Assembly: GCA_963529855.1 (NCBI GenBank)
Contig: CAURZK010000001.1
Coordinates: 496,001-560,000, forward strand
DNA length: 64,000 nucleotides
Direction: 5' to 3'
Source: 34-65-8 sp963529855
Lineage (GTDB): Bacteria; Pseudomonadota; Alphaproteobacteria; Sphingomonadales; Sphingomonadaceae
Under the pieces are notes generated by a model. It saw only the letters and a list, made by a program, of their open reading frames with translations, was not told the DNA's origin and searched no databases. Position 1 is the first letter of the stretch; every line of letters begins with the position of its first letter. The translations under genes were made by a program, and so were the position numbers. Shown here in pieces: positions 16,024 through 25,568 of this stretch.

Positions 16024-19000
16024 TTAGAACTCGTAGCTCACGCCGACCTTCAGGCGCCATACCGACGAGCTGACGTTGACCCCGTTGTCGGAGTCGAACG
16101 AGCCAAGACCGTTGATGTTGCTGAAGATGTAACGTCCCTGCGCATCGACACCGCTGACCTGCGCCAGATCCTGACGACCCGAGAAGTCGCGACGCCGCTG
16201 CACGTTCCAGCTCGAGTCCAGGAAGTTCAGGAAGTTGTCCATCATCGCATACAGCTTGAGCTTGTCGTTCCGTCCGAACAGACGGCCCGGGCCCGGGATT
16301 TCTTGCGAGAACGACAGATCCATGTCGAAGAACCAGTCATTCGAGCAGGTGTTACGCTCGATGGAGCGGCCGACGTAGTCGCGGGCACAGCTCAGACCGC
16401 TGGCAAATGCGGCAAGCTGGTCCAGCTGCGCACCGGTAACGGTGGACAGCGGGGACACGTTGGGATCGCCGGCGCCGGTCGGGATATAAAGCAGCGCGTT
16501 ATCAGTGCCCGAAGCGTTGTCGTTGAACACCGAGCCACCCGTGAACGTCAGGCTGTACGGACGGCCCGAACGCGCCACGAAGGTCATGCCCAGGCGGGTG
16601 GACAGGTCGTCGAAGAACTGTTCCTCGAAGCTGGTCGACAGCGAGATGTTGTGCTTGCTCGAGAAGAACCCACGCGAAGCGGCCGGGTTCTGACGATCAA
16701 ACGCCGCTGTCAGGTCGTAGTTGGACCCGGCAGTCGAGTTGTACATGTTGCGACGGTCCTGCGCACCGGAATACGCATAGCCGAGGCTGAAGTACGTCGA
16801 ACCCCCTTCGGTGAACACGCCGCCGTCGAAGAACTTCGACAGGATCGCGGACGCATTGTGGCTGTTGAACGAACCGCCGTTGGTCAGCATCAGTTCGTCT
16901 TCGCGGGCAGTGGTGATGCACGCTGCAGTACCGTTCTGATAAACCGGAGTTGGGTTGATATCGACCAGCCGCGCCCCGCAGCCCGCATTGAGCGGGTTTA
17001 TGGTGACGTAGATCGGGCGCCCGTCGATGGTGAACCCGTTGAGACCGGCCGTGGGGTTCGGGGTCTGGCTGAGGTCGACGATCGTGTAAGCGTCGCGCGT
17101 GCGGCTGAAGATATAATCGAGGTTCAGGTTCCAGCCACTGAAGAAGCCGGTGTCGGCGAAGTTCAGTTCCGACTGGAAGCCGACATTGGCACGCAGCACG
17201 CTGGGCGCCTTGATGTCGGGATCGATCGACTGGGTAAAGCCCTGCCCGGCAGCAGCGCTGGCAATTGCGGCATCGCGGAAGCAGGTCGGCACGCCGGTGA
17301 ACTGGCCATTCACCACGACATCGATCTGACCTGCGGGGCAACCGGCAGCCTGGGTCGAAGCCTGTGCGAAGGCGCTGCCATCGTTCTGGAAGGCGTTGCC
17401 GAACCACACCAGCGGATCGCCGCCCGAGAAGATACCCACGCCTGCGCGGATTTGGGCCCGCGAGAAGACGGCGAAATCGTCGAGATCGTACGTCGCGGCA
17501 AAGCGCGGCATCACGATCGGCGCCAGGTCGCTGAAGCCGGCGTTGTTGTTGATGCCATAACGGCTCACGAACACCGGATTGCGGTCCGGACGGTCGCCGT
17601 CATACCAGTCGACACGGATGCCGGCGTTGATGCCGAGCCGGTCGGTGACCTGCCAGTCATCCTGCACGAATGCCGAGTAGATGGTGCGGCTGAACTCGGC
17701 AGCAGCGTCAGTAACGTTGCCGGTCGACGAGAAGTTGCCGAACGCGCCCTCGGTCTGGCCGTTCACGATATTATTGGGGGTGGTGCTGGTCTGGTTGTTG
17801 CCCAGGCCGGGCGACAGAAGGCCCTCACGCAGATCGTTGACGTTGCGGAAAACCAGAGTGCCCGTGGCGTTCTGGACGAACAGGTTGAACAGGTCAGCCT
17901 GGTTCATTTCCATGCCCAGCTTGAACTGGTGGTCGCCCGCATCGATCCGCATCACTGCGCGGTACTGGTCGATCTTGGTCTGCAGATCGTTGGCCGACCG
18001 CGAGTTGCCCGGACCGGCCAGGACCGCGCCATTGGCGACGCCGCCAGTGTTGGGAATACCCACGATGATCCGAGGGATCGGGTTGTCCGACTGCGCTTCA
18101 CCGCCGCCGATCGGATCCTGAAGGTCCTGCACTTCCGACCGCGAGAAACGCAGTTCGGTCGATACGATATCGCTCCACTGCGAGTAGAGGCGGGCCGAGT
18201 AGTAATCCGATTCCGTGCCGCTCAGATAAAACGTGTTCTCCCCGACGACCTGCGGCGAGGTCTGCCCGGTGAAGAAATCGTCAGCGCGCGTGGTCGCTTC
18301 CTCGAGACGCTGGTAGGTCGCTTCGAGACGATGATCGTCGTTGATCTGAAGGTCGCCCCGTACGAACCAGCGTTCGTTGCTGAACGGACGGTTGGTAACA
18401 AGCGGCCCGGTTTCGATGCCGTAGATCGAGCTGATGACCTGCGAAATCTCGTTGAATTCTTCCAGCGTGACGCCAGCAAGTTCGTTGGCGTAGCCAGCGC
18501 CCAGCGGGCCATCGTCCTGCGACTGGCCAGCGGTCTGCTTTTCATAGGCACCAAACAGGAACAGGCGGTCCTTGATCACCGGCCCGCCGAGGTAGACGCC
18601 CCAACGCTCTTCCGGTTCGATTGCCGCGACCGGACGGCTGACACCGTCAACAGTGATGTTGTCACCGCGGATGTCGCTGTCCGAATATTCGAAGAACCCG
18701 CCGAAGGTGTATTCGTTGGTGCCCGACTTGGTCACGACGTTGATCGCGCAGCCGGTGAAGTTCGAATAATCGACATCGAACGGCGCGAACTGAACCTGCG
18801 TTTCGCGCACTGCGTCATACGGGACCGGGGTCGACGAACGCGACGAGAAGCCGGTGTCGTTGAGGCCGTAGACGTCGCCCTGGCTGATACCGTCGACAGT
18901 GAATGCGTTGCCGCGGTCGTTGCCGCCCAGGCAGGAGATGCGGTCCACGCCCGAACCGCCGTCGTCACGGTCGAGGCTGACGCGCGGGTCGATGCGGATC

Positions 19001-19473
19001 ACGTCACGCACGTCGCGGTTGAAGGTCGGCGCATTTTCCAGCACCTCGGCGCTGAAGCTGGTGCCCGGGCCGACAGCAAGCTGGGTGACGCGCACGCGCG
19101 TGCCGGTCACCACGATCTCACCGGCGCCGCTGGCGAGCGTGAAGGTCAGGTCGGTTGCGCCCTGGAGCGAGGTGTAAACTTCGTTGACCGTCTGGCCTTC
19201 GAACCCGTCGGCATTGGCCGAAACGGTGTAAGGACCGCCGGTGACGAGGTTCTGGACAACGAACGTACCGCCCGAGCCGGTCACGCTGGTGCGCGAAGCA
19301 CCGGTGCGGGTGTCGGTGACTACCACAGTGGCGCCGGTAACGGGGTTGCCGGCATCGTCGACAACGGTGCCCTGCACGCTGGTGGTAATCTGCTGCGCGG
19401 CTGCCGGGGCGGGCAGCACGACAGCGGCTGACAGGCTGACGACGCTCGCCGCCAGGAGGTACTTGATCTTCAT
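16024..19473 (-). CDS. TonB-dependent receptor with carboxypeptidase-regulatory-like N-terminal domain
   Basis: Outer-membrane active transporter, 1149 residues, substrate unknown. Signal peptide MKIKYLLAASVVSLSAAVVL ends near APAAAQ. A beta-sandwich of the carboxypeptidase-regulatory-like type follows (about 32-110, VQGTVVDDAGNPVTGATVVVTDTRTG), then a plug domain (FTVDGISQGDVYGLND, GCAINVVTKSGTNEYTF) and a long beta-barrel ending VWRLKVGVSYEF with terminal Phe. This OmpA-like/Oar-type layout is common in sphingomonads. Paired cysteines occur in the extracellular parts. I chose the ATG at 19473 because the upstream 26 codons do not look like a signal sequence. No SusD-like or enzyme partner is adjacent. 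Confidence 0.9.
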   Translation of the reverse strand: MKIKYLLAASVVSLSAAVVLPAPAAAQQITTSVQGTVVDDAGNPVTGATVVVTDTRTGASRTSVTGSGGTFVVQNLVTGGPYTVSANADGFEGQTVNEVYTSLQGATDLTFTLASGAGEIVVTGTRVRVTQLAVGPGTSFSAEVLENAPTFNRDVRDVIRIDPRVSLDRDDGGSGVDRISCLGGNDRGNAFTVDGISQGDVYGLNDTGFSSRSSTPVPYDAVRETQVQFAPFDVDYSNFTGCAINVVTKSGTNEYTFGGFFEYSDSDIRGDNITVDGVSRPVAAIEPEERWGVYLGGPVIKDRLFLFGAYEKQTAGQSQDDGPLGAGYANELAGVTLEEFNEISQVISSIYGIETGPLVTNRPFSNERWFVRGDLQINDDHRLEATYQRLEEATTRADDFFTGQTSPQVVGENTFYLSGTESDYYSARLYSQWSDIVSTELRFSRSEVQDLQDPIGGGEAQSDNPIPRIIVGIPNTGGVANGAVLAGPGNSRSANDLQTKIDQYRAVMRIDAGDHQFKLGMEMNQADLFNLFVQNATGTLVFRNVNDLREGLLSPGLGNNQTSTTPNNIVNGQTEGAFGNFSSTGNVTDAAAEFSRTIYSAFVQDDWQVTDRLGINAGIRVDWYDGDRPDRNPVFVSRYGINNNAGFSDLAPIVMPRFAATYDLDDFAVFSRAQIRAGVGIFSGGDPLVWFGNAFQNDGSAFAQASTQAAGCPAGQIDVVVNGQFTGVPTCFRDAAIASAAAGQGFTQSIDPDIKAPSVLRANVGFQSELNFADTGFFSGWNLNLDYIFSRTRDAYTIVDLSQTPNPTAGLNGFTIDGRPIYVTINPLNAGCGARLVDINPTPVYQNGTAACITTAREDELMLTNGGSFNSHNASAILSKFFDGGVFTEGGSTYFSLGYAYSGAQDRRNMYNSTAGSNYDLTAAFDRQNPAASRGFFSSKHNISLSTSFEEQFFDDLSTRLGMTFVARSGRPYSLTFTGGSVFNDNASGTDNALLYIPTGAGDPNVSPLSTVTGAQLDQLAAFASGLSCARDYVGRSIERNTCSNDWFFDMDLSFSQEIPGPGRLFGRNDKLKLYAMMDNFLNFLDSSWNVQRRRDFSGRQDLAQVSGVDAQGRYIFSNINGLGSFDSDNGVNVSSSVWRLKVGVSYEF

Positions 19474-19619
19474 GTCTGGACGATCCCTACAGATGGAAAA
19501 TCGGATGAAAGGAACTGGATGCGCGCCCGATAGAGGCGATGGGCTACGCACAGAAGTATCTTTTGTTACCGCCGCGTGACATTCTGCGCGGGTTTTCTCA
19601 GCCTAGCTCTGAAACCCTC

Positions 19620-19644
19620 AAAAACCCCGCTTTTCCGCGGGTTT
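19620..19644 (-). terminator. Intrinsic terminator-like hairpin after the oxygenase gene
   Basis: On the minus strand CCCGC pairs with GCGGG around GGAAAA (partly extended by flanking A/T pairs with a bulge) and is followed by five T. It lies downstream of the leftward oxygenase/CNT transporter genes and upstream of the TonB receptor start. The rest of the 235-base gap between these genes shows no further gene. Confidence 0.55.
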
Positions 19645-19709
19645 GCGCACTGTTGCTGCGTTGCAACAGAGAGCGAGATTCGACGCTGCGGGGGAACCCG
19701 CCGCCTGGC

Positions 19710-20639
19710 TCAGGCCAGATTGATCTCGCGCAGGCGCTGCATCAGGAAATCATGGCTCGAAATCGGCGCCGGATGGTCATCGGGCGATTCGGGGTCGATG
19801 CAGCCGGGCAGCGTCTCGATGACGAAATCGGGCCTGAAATGCAGGAAGAACGGCATCGAATAGCGCGCCCGGTAAGCCGCCTCGCCGCGCGGATTGACAA
19901 CCCGGTGGGTGGTCGAACGCAGGCGACCGTTGGTCAGCCGTTCGAGCATGTCGCCGATGTTGACCACCAGCGCGCCTTCGGGCGGATCGATCGCCTTCCA
20001 TTCGCCCTGCGTGGTCAGCAGTTCGAGCCCCGCCTCTTCCGCGCCCAGCAACAGGGTGATCGTGTTGATATCGCCATGCGCGGCGGCACGGATCGCGCCT
20101 TCCGCTTCGGCCCCTTCGAGGGGGGGATAGCGCAACAGGCGCATGACCGAATTGCCGTCCTCGACCGTGGCGGCGAACCATTCGCGCGGCAGCCCGAGAT
20201 GGAGCGCGATCGCCTCCAGCACGCGGCCACCCGCCTTTTCGAACGCGGCGTAGAGTTCCTCGAACGTTTCCTCGAAACCTTCGACCTCGGCCGGCCAGAC
20301 GTTCGGCTTCATGTACTGCGCCAGCGGGTGCCCTTCGGGCAGCGAGCGCCCCACGTGCCAGAATTCCTTGAGGTCATGGACCTGCGCGTCCTTGGCTTTT
20401 TCCGTGCCGAAGGGGGTATAGCCGCGCGCGCCGCCGCCGCCAGGGATATGGTAGGCGCGCTTCACATCGTCGGGCAGTGCGAAGAACGCTTTCGACATCG
20501 CCTCTGCCCGGGCGATAAGGTCGGCCGGGATACCATGGTCGCGGATCACGGCGAAACCGTATTCCTCGAAGCTGCGGCCGAGTTCCTCGGCAACTTCTTC
20601 CAGCGGGCGGGCGATCGATACGACGGCGATTTCGGACAT
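19710..20639 (-). CDS. Isopenicillin N synthase-family 2-oxoglutarate/Fe(II) oxygenase
   Basis: Non-haem iron dioxygenase of the DIOX_N/2OG-FeII_Oxy type; the substrate cannot be told from sequence. The N-terminal DIOX_N region has YGFAVIRDHGIPADLI and FALPDDVKRAYHIPGGGGARGYTPFG. The iron site is the HxD of AAHGDINTITLLLG and the distal His of STTHRVVNP. The 2OG-binding RxS is in ARYSMPFF. Length (309 residues) is normal. It lies 10 bases downstream of the CNT nucleoside transporter on the same strand, so a role in nucleoside or base catabolism is possible but only inferred. Confidence 0.88.
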   Translation of the reverse strand: MSEIAVVSIARPLEEVAEELGRSFEEYGFAVIRDHGIPADLIARAEAMSKAFFALPDDVKRAYHIPGGGGARGYTPFGTEKAKDAQVHDLKEFWHVGRSLPEGHPLAQYMKPNVWPAEVEGFEETFEELYAAFEKAGGRVLEAIALHLGLPREWFAATVEDGNSVMRLLRYPPLEGAEAEGAIRAAAHGDINTITLLLGAEEAGLELLTTQGEWKAIDPPEGALVVNIGDMLERLTNGRLRSTTHRVVNPRGEAAYRARYSMPFFLHFRPDFVIETLPGCIDPESPDDHPAPISSHDFLMQRLREINLA

Positions 20640-20649
20640 TTCTGGCGAC

Positions 20650-21960
20650 TCAATAAGGCAGGAACAGACCGGCGAGCGCGGCGCTCATCAGGTTGGCGAG
20701 CGAGCCTGCGGCAAGTGCGCGCAGGCCGAGCCGGGCGATGACCGGGCGCTGATTCGGTGCAAGCCCGCCCGTAACCGCCATCTGGATCGCAATCGAGGAG
20801 AAATTGGCAAAGCCGCACAGCGCGAAGGTGACAATCGCTCTGCTGCGATCAGTCAGGCCGGTGGCTTGCCCCAGGTCGATAAAGGCGACGAATTCGTTGA
20901 GCACCATCTTGGTCCCGAACAGCCCGCCCGCGATCTGCGCCTGATTCCAGTCGGCAATGCCGATCAGGTACATGATCGGTGCGAATACCCAGCCCAGAAT
21001 CTGCTGGAAGGACAGGTCAGGCTGGTTGAACAACCCTCCCGCCCAGCCAAGCAGCCCGTTGGCCAGCGCGACCAGCGCCACGAAAGCCAGAACCATGGCG
21101 CCCACGGCAACAGCCAGCTTCACGCCTGTCTGGGCGCCTTGCGCGGCTGCCTCGATCACGTTGGCAGGGCGCTGTCCGTCCTCGAACGCTTCGGCCACCT
21201 CGACCTCGTGCGGCTTGCCACCTTCGGTCAGCGCGGCAGGACCTTCGGCACTGATGCGGGCCTTGGGCAGCGTAATCTCGCCTTCAGCGGGAACAGGTGC
21301 GTCGTCCTCGTCCGGCATGATGATCTTGGCCATCAGGATGCCGCCCGGCGCCGACATGAAGGCAGCGGCCAGCAGGAACGGCAGGTATTCCTCGCCCAGA
21401 AGCCCCGCATAGGCGGCAAGGATGGTACCGGCGACGCCCGCCATGCCCACGGTCATGAGCGTGAACAGCCGCGCGGGCGTGAGCGCGGCGAGATACGGCC
21501 GCACCACCAGCGGGCTTTCGGACTGGCCGACGAAGATGTTCGCGGCTGCGCCCAGCGCCTCGACCTGGCTGATGCCGGTTACCCAGCCGATCGCCCCGCC
21601 CACCCAGCGCACGATCCGCTGCATGATGCCGAGGTAATAGAGGATCGAAACCAGCGCCGCGAAGAACACGATCACCGGCAGCGCGCCAAGCGCGAAGGTG
21701 TTGGCGAGCGGATTGTCCGCCCCGAACAGGAACTCGGTCCCTTCGTTGGCATAACTCAGCAGCGCAGCGACGCCGTTGGACATGCCCCCGATCACGGCCC
21801 GACCCCACGTGGTGCCCAAAACGAGGAAGGCCATCAGCGCCTGCAACGCGAATGCGGCGAGCACGACGCGCGGACGAATCCGCCGCTTGCCGGTCGACAG
21901 CAGGAAGGCGATGCCAAGAATAAGGAGAATGCCGATGAGGCTGGCAAGGATCGGGTGCAT
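20650..21960 (-). CDS. Concentrative nucleoside transporter (NupC/CNT family)
   Basis: Inner-membrane proton- or sodium-coupled nucleoside importer. Family marks are LGALPVIVFFAALVSILYYLGIMQ, the gate sequence ALGAAANIFVGQSESPLVV, SAPGGILMAKIIMP, GTKMVLNEFVAF and the C-terminal SIAIQMAVTGGLAPNQRP. The 436-residue length is typical. A charged cytoplasmic insert (about 222-275) separates the two halves. It precedes and probably drives expression of the oxygenase gene. Confidence 0.93.
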   Translation of the reverse strand: MHPILASLIGILLILGIAFLLSTGKRRIRPRVVLAAFALQALMAFLVLGTTWGRAVIGGMSNGVAALLSYANEGTEFLFGADNPLANTFALGALPVIVFFAALVSILYYLGIMQRIVRWVGGAIGWVTGISQVEALGAAANIFVGQSESPLVVRPYLAALTPARLFTLMTVGMAGVAGTILAAYAGLLGEEYLPFLLAAAFMSAPGGILMAKIIMPDEDDAPVPAEGEITLPKARISAEGPAALTEGGKPHEVEVAEAFEDGQRPANVIEAAAQGAQTGVKLAVAVGAMVLAFVALVALANGLLGWAGGLFNQPDLSFQQILGWVFAPIMYLIGIADWNQAQIAGGLFGTKMVLNEFVAFIDLGQATGLTDRSRAIVTFALCGFANFSSIAIQMAVTGGLAPNQRPVIARLGLRALAAGSLANLMSAALAGLFLPY

Positions 21961-22099
21961 GCGGCCCTTCGCGTGGACGTTCGATTCGCCGCTCTTTCAG
22001 CCTTTGTCCGCCAACAGTCAAACCGGCGAGCGAACGCGGGTGTGCACGCCCGCGCTGCAACGGCTTCCCTTTTGCCCCGACCGCCCATAGGCACGGCGC

Positions 22100-22777
22100 A
22101 TGACGACACCTGCCAACGACAAGATGATGTCCGCTGCCGCCACCCCGCGCGGCCTGTTCGTATACCTGCTGCTTTACGGCGGGATGACAGTCGTGGCGGG
22201 GGTGCTAGCGTTCAAGCAGGTCCAGTTGCCGCCGACCGATCTGGCGGTCGAGGCGGGGATATTCGCCTTTCTTATCCTGGTCGTGATCTCCAGCACGGTG
22301 GCCCAGCTCTATGGCCAGGCGGTCGCCACCCGGATCGTGTGGTGGGGATTCATCCCGCTGGGCGTCTCGGCAGTACTGATGCAGCTCGTCCTCGCACTGC
22401 CGGCTTCGACCGAAATGGTGGAATTCCGCCCCGACGACCTGGCGGCGTTCGAACAGGTCCATCGCGCGACCTGGCGGGTATGGATGGCCGGACCGGTCGC
22501 CTATCTCGTATCGCTGTTGCTCAATGTGTGGATCTTCTCGCGCCTGCGCGGCACGGGGGAAGCGACGACCGTCGGTCTGATGGTGCGCGGCGCGATCGCC
22601 TCGGCTTTGAGCCAGGCGATCGATTCGGTGATCTTCATCACTCTGGCCTTTTACGGCGAATTCGACATCACCAATCTGCTGATTGGCCAGGTGATCGCGA
22701 AGGTGGCACTCAGCGTCGTTCTGGTGCCGGTTTTGATCACGCTGGGGGTCAAAGTCGCGCAAAGGCTCGACCGCTAA
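22100..22777 (+). CDS. Queuosine precursor transporter (VUT/YhhQ family)
   Basis: Inner-membrane protein of 225 residues, predicted to import a queuosine precursor (preQ0/preQ1) for tRNA modification. About six hydrophobic segments are visible. The family signature region is FAFLILVVISSTVAQLYGQ and the downstream VRGAIASALSQAIDSVIFITLAFYG followed by LLIGQVIAKVALSVVLVP. It diverges from the CNT transporter and has its own upstream region. Confidence 0.85.
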   Translation: MTTPANDKMMSAAATPRGLFVYLLLYGGMTVVAGVLAFKQVQLPPTDLAVEAGIFAFLILVVISSTVAQLYGQAVATRIVWWGFIPLGVSAVLMQLVLALPASTEMVEFRPDDLAAFEQVHRATWRVWMAGPVAYLVSLLLNVWIFSRLRGTGEATTVGLMVRGAIASALSQAIDSVIFITLAFYGEFDITNLLIGQVIAKVALSVVLVPVLITLGVKVAQRLDR

Positions 22778-22837
22778 GGGCTTGCATTCCTGAACCATTT
22801 GGCGTGATGGTGACTCCCAGGTTAACCAGGGGCACAT

Positions 22838-23488
22838 GTGCAAACGGGGACGGTCAGTACACTTTCGGCAATCTTCGACAGTGACGAGGCGAGCATGGCG
22901 CACGCAGCGGCACGCTTTCGCCTGCGCAGTTTCGAGCGCGGCGCGGTGCTGTTCAAGCAAGGCGAAAACTGCGGTCATTGCTGGATCGTGGTCGACGGGG
23001 CCCTGTCGCTCGCCAGCTACGGCCGGCAGGGGCAGCTTGCCCAGGTTGCCACATATGGCCCCGGGGAATTTGTCGGCGCATTTCCGGATGCGGCAGAACA
23101 GCCCGGGGAATTATCGGCCCAGCTTACTACCAGCGCGATCGAGATCGCCAGTGCCGACCTGCTGGCACTGACCCTCAGCCAGAACGCGATCGCCCGCGGT
23201 CTGGCGGTGTTGCTGGCACGGCAACATCGCAATCTGATCGACCGACTGGCCAACCGGATGATCCTCTCGGCCGCCGGCCGGGTCTATGCCGAACTGCTGA
23301 GACTGGCCGATGGCAATGGACGGATCGCGCCGCCGCCGGTGGTCACTGCCCTGTCGCTGCGCGTCCATACGGCGCGGGAAACCGCCTCGCGCGCGATTGC
23401 CACGGCCGAACGCCGCGGCCTGATCGCACGTGATGCATTGGGCTGGACCATCCCTTCCCCCGCGCGGCTGAAGGGCGTGATCGTTTGA
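22838..23488 (+). CDS. Crp/Fnr-family transcriptional regulator
   Basis: Cytosolic DNA-binding regulator. Residues about 20-120 form a cNMP-binding-like beta-roll (FERGAVLFKQGENCGHCWIVVDGALSL, YGPGEFVGAF), then the long dimer helix, and a C-terminal winged helix (about 145-205) with TALSLRVHTARETASRAIATAERRG as the recognition helix region. The cAMP-binding residues are not conserved and no N-terminal Cys cluster is present, so neither cAMP nor an Fe-S cluster is an obvious ligand. Start is GTG at 22838; an ATG two bases earlier is out of frame. It is 60 bases downstream of the queuosine transporter gene on the same strand. Confidence 0.83.
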   Translation: MQTGTVSTLSAIFDSDEASMAHAAARFRLRSFERGAVLFKQGENCGHCWIVVDGALSLASYGRQGQLAQVATYGPGEFVGAFPDAAEQPGELSAQLTTSAIEIASADLLALTLSQNAIARGLAVLLARQHRNLIDRLANRMILSAAGRVYAELLRLADGNGRIAPPPVVTALSLRVHTARETASRAIATAERRGLIARDALGWTIPSPARLKGVIV

Positions 23489-23501
23489 AACCCGTGCCCG
23501 G

Positions 23502-24815
23502 CTAGCGCACGCCGGGGTAGAGGCGGTGGAAATCCGCCATGCCGCCTTCGTAATGCACAGCACCGGCGAGCTCGCCGGAGATCTCTGGATCGACCAGTCG
23601 GGCCGCGAACGCGGCAGGGCCGCTGGCCCTCAACCCGTTTTCGGCACTTGCCCCCAACAATGCGGTCGCCAGAGCCTGCCAACGGACTCGCCCCTCGACT
23701 GGAAAGCCGTAGTCGAGCCCGAACCGCCCCCCCGCCTGTGCGCTGACGAATGCCAGCGCGTCGGCAAGATTTGGAAATTCGCGTACGGCAGGTTTCTCGC
23801 CATCAGACGCAACCAGCGCGACTGGCGCGGCCATTCCCTGATTCTGCGCCAGCCCCGGGGCCGTGCGGGCCAGTTCTACCTGCCGGTGCGGCAGTCCGCG
23901 CCGATCCCATTGCTCCCACAACCCGGCAATGGCGCGGTTTCCGCCGGGCCCGGCGGTCACATGCAGCCCGATGACACTGGTCTCCAGCGTCTGCGCCCGC
24001 GCTATGGCCTGCCCCATGGCCAGCTCGGCGGCGAACGCTGCCAAGTCGGCATAACTCTCGGCGCCTTGCGCGACCACCTCGACGCCGCTTGCCCATTCGA
24101 TGCATCCATCGAACCGCTCACCCCAAGCGGGATCGACGACCTCGACACAATGCCTGCGGAACCGGTCCGGCGGCGATGGAAGGATTGCATGCAGTTCGGC
24201 CTGCGTCCTCAAAACCGCTTCCGCGATAAGGATGTCGGCGCCTGCCGCAAGGGCGCCATAGGCCTCGCACGGGGCGATCGCCTTGACTGCCGCGACAATG
24301 GCTGCCCGCGCAACATCGTCGTCTGCTGCCAGCCCCATCGTGCCGCCGAACACGATCACGGGCGGCACGCGGAACTGTTCCAGCCAGTCGTCCAACTGCC
24401 CCGTCTCGTTCAGCAGCAGGCGAAACTGCCGCAACGTGATTGCGTGTTCTTCCCACGCACGCGGCGCCACTGCGACTGCGCGGGTCAGCGCGTTTCTGGC
24501 CCCGGGCACGTCGCCCAGCACCAGCAGCGCCTCCGCCCGCGTTGCTTCGAGCCAGTAAGGCGTGTCGGGATCGTGGGTCCGGCCTTCCAGCATTGCCAGA
24601 ACGCTGCTTGCGTGCTGGCGCGCCAGTTCGGTTTCGCCCGCCAGCAAATGCAGCGTGGCGGCGTTGATAAGGGCGTAGGTTGAACGCGTGCCGCTCTCAG
24701 CTTCGGCATAAGCGCGCGCGGCGGCAGCGAACAGGCGCTGACGCTCGGCCAGGTCGCGCGCACGCCCCGCCTCGTACTTCAGCGCCTTACCGCGAGTGAT
24801 GTTCACGCCGTTCAA
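23502..24815 (-). CDS. TPR / SLOG-like protein, third gene of the TIR cluster
   Basis: 437 residues. Residues about 15-145 are helical repeats (TYALINAATLHLLAGETELA, YWLEATRAEALLVLGDVPGA) like the TRAFs-binding/TPR region of bacterial signalling proteins. Residues about 150-260 look like a Rossmann fold: strand PPVIVFGGTMG, then GALAAGADILIAEAVLRTQA and ELHAILPSPPDRF. The pattern G-LA-GADI--AEA-L---AELH--LP is what I associate with SLOG-type nucleotide-binding domains. The frame begins at a TTG preceded by GGGACGGGGACC; an in-frame GTG is three codons later. Placement behind a TIR protein gene suggests a nucleotide-signal sensor, which is inference. Confidence 0.6.
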   Translation of the reverse strand: MNGVNITRGKALKYEAGRARDLAERQRLFAAAARAYAEAESGTRSTYALINAATLHLLAGETELARQHASSVLAMLEGRTHDPDTPYWLEATRAEALLVLGDVPGARNALTRAVAVAPRAWEEHAITLRQFRLLLNETGQLDDWLEQFRVPPVIVFGGTMGLAADDDVARAAIVAAVKAIAPCEAYGALAAGADILIAEAVLRTQAELHAILPSPPDRFRRHCVEVVDPAWGERFDGCIEWASGVEVVAQGAESYADLAAFAAELAMGQAIARAQTLETSVIGLHVTAGPGGNRAIAGLWEQWDRRGLPHRQVELARTAPGLAQNQGMAAPVALVASDGEKPAVREFPNLADALAFVSAQAGGRFGLDYGFPVEGRVRWQALATALLGASAENGLRASGPAAFAARLVDPEISGELAGAVHYEGGMADFHRLYPGVR

Positions 24816-24860
24816 CAGGTCCCCGTCCCTTGACCCAAGATTAGCAGGCAGATGCCCATG

Positions 24861-25550
24861 TTACAGCGCCACTCCGATCAGCGTGTTGGTTGGCGGATGC
24901 GGGCCGCCGTGCCAGCGCAGCGGCATCCCGCCCGGATTTCGGGACGAACCATGCGGGAAGACCCAGCTCGACGCCCCCAGCACACGGTCGATGATGTTGA
25001 AGCCGAAAGGAACGGCCATCCGGTCAGCTTTCTGGCTTTTCAGCTGCCTGCCTACCGACGATTTGCGGACTTCGTTCCGGTCGATCGCGAGCCAGCCATG
25101 CTTGGGGTTGGTCAATCGCCTCGATGGCAGAACAAGCGGCGTGTCGTGCTCAGGAAAGAACCGGGTCGGTTCGGCGATCGTTCCCAGAAATTCGAGATCG
25201 GTCGTGTGATGAAGCGGCTCCGGGCCCGCGTTATGGGCGAGTTCGATTTTCTGGCGCGGCGGCAAGGTGAAGACGTAAGCCATGCCATCGACCACCTCGG
25301 GCTCGTCGAAATCCAGCGAATGACTGTAGGAATCTGCCGCCACGTAGGCCGGATCGCTGGCGGCCGGGGGGAGCTGCGACGCACCGGGCGCCTCCAGTTC
25401 CTTGTCGATGATCGTCGCCGCCTGCGCCATGCCGACGCCGCCCGCCGTCAGGGCGCGTTGGCCGCCGGGCGCGTATTCGAGCCAGAATTCGTGCCCGAGC
25501 TGCTTTATCTCGATCTCGAAGAAACGGATGATGCCGATTTTGATGCCCAT
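24861..25550 (-). CDS. Unrecognised protein between TIR and TPR/SLOG-like genes
   Basis: 229 residues, no family recognised. The N-terminus MGIKIGIIRFFEIEIKQLGH is strand-like; a helix with AQAATIIDKELEA follows; the middle has FVF/YVFTLPPRQKIELAHNAG and DLEFLGTIAEPTRFF; the C-terminal third is rich in Gly, Pro, His and Arg (SSRNPGGMPLRWHGGPHPP). No signal peptide or membrane span is evident. The ATG has a ribosome site (GGGAAAGGG) and starts 18 bases after the TIR gene stop, so it is part of the same operon. Codon use and GC look like the neighbours. Confidence 0.75.
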   Translation of the reverse strand: MGIKIGIIRFFEIEIKQLGHEFWLEYAPGGQRALTAGGVGMAQAATIIDKELEAPGASQLPPAASDPAYVAADSYSHSLDFDEPEVVDGMAYVFTLPPRQKIELAHNAGPEPLHHTTDLEFLGTIAEPTRFFPEHDTPLVLPSRRLTNPKHGWLAIDRNEVRKSSVGRQLKSQKADRMAVPFGFNIIDRVLGASSWVFPHGSSRNPGGMPLRWHGGPHPPTNTLIGVAL

Positions 25551-25568
25551 CGCGAACCCTTTCCCGAC

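Noticed and set aside
15820..19431. A 1203-codon open frame on the plus strand opposite the TonB-dependent receptor
   Set aside because: It is the complement of the receptor gene; high GC leaves few stops in that frame. The translation has no family motif, no signal sequence and no ribosome site.
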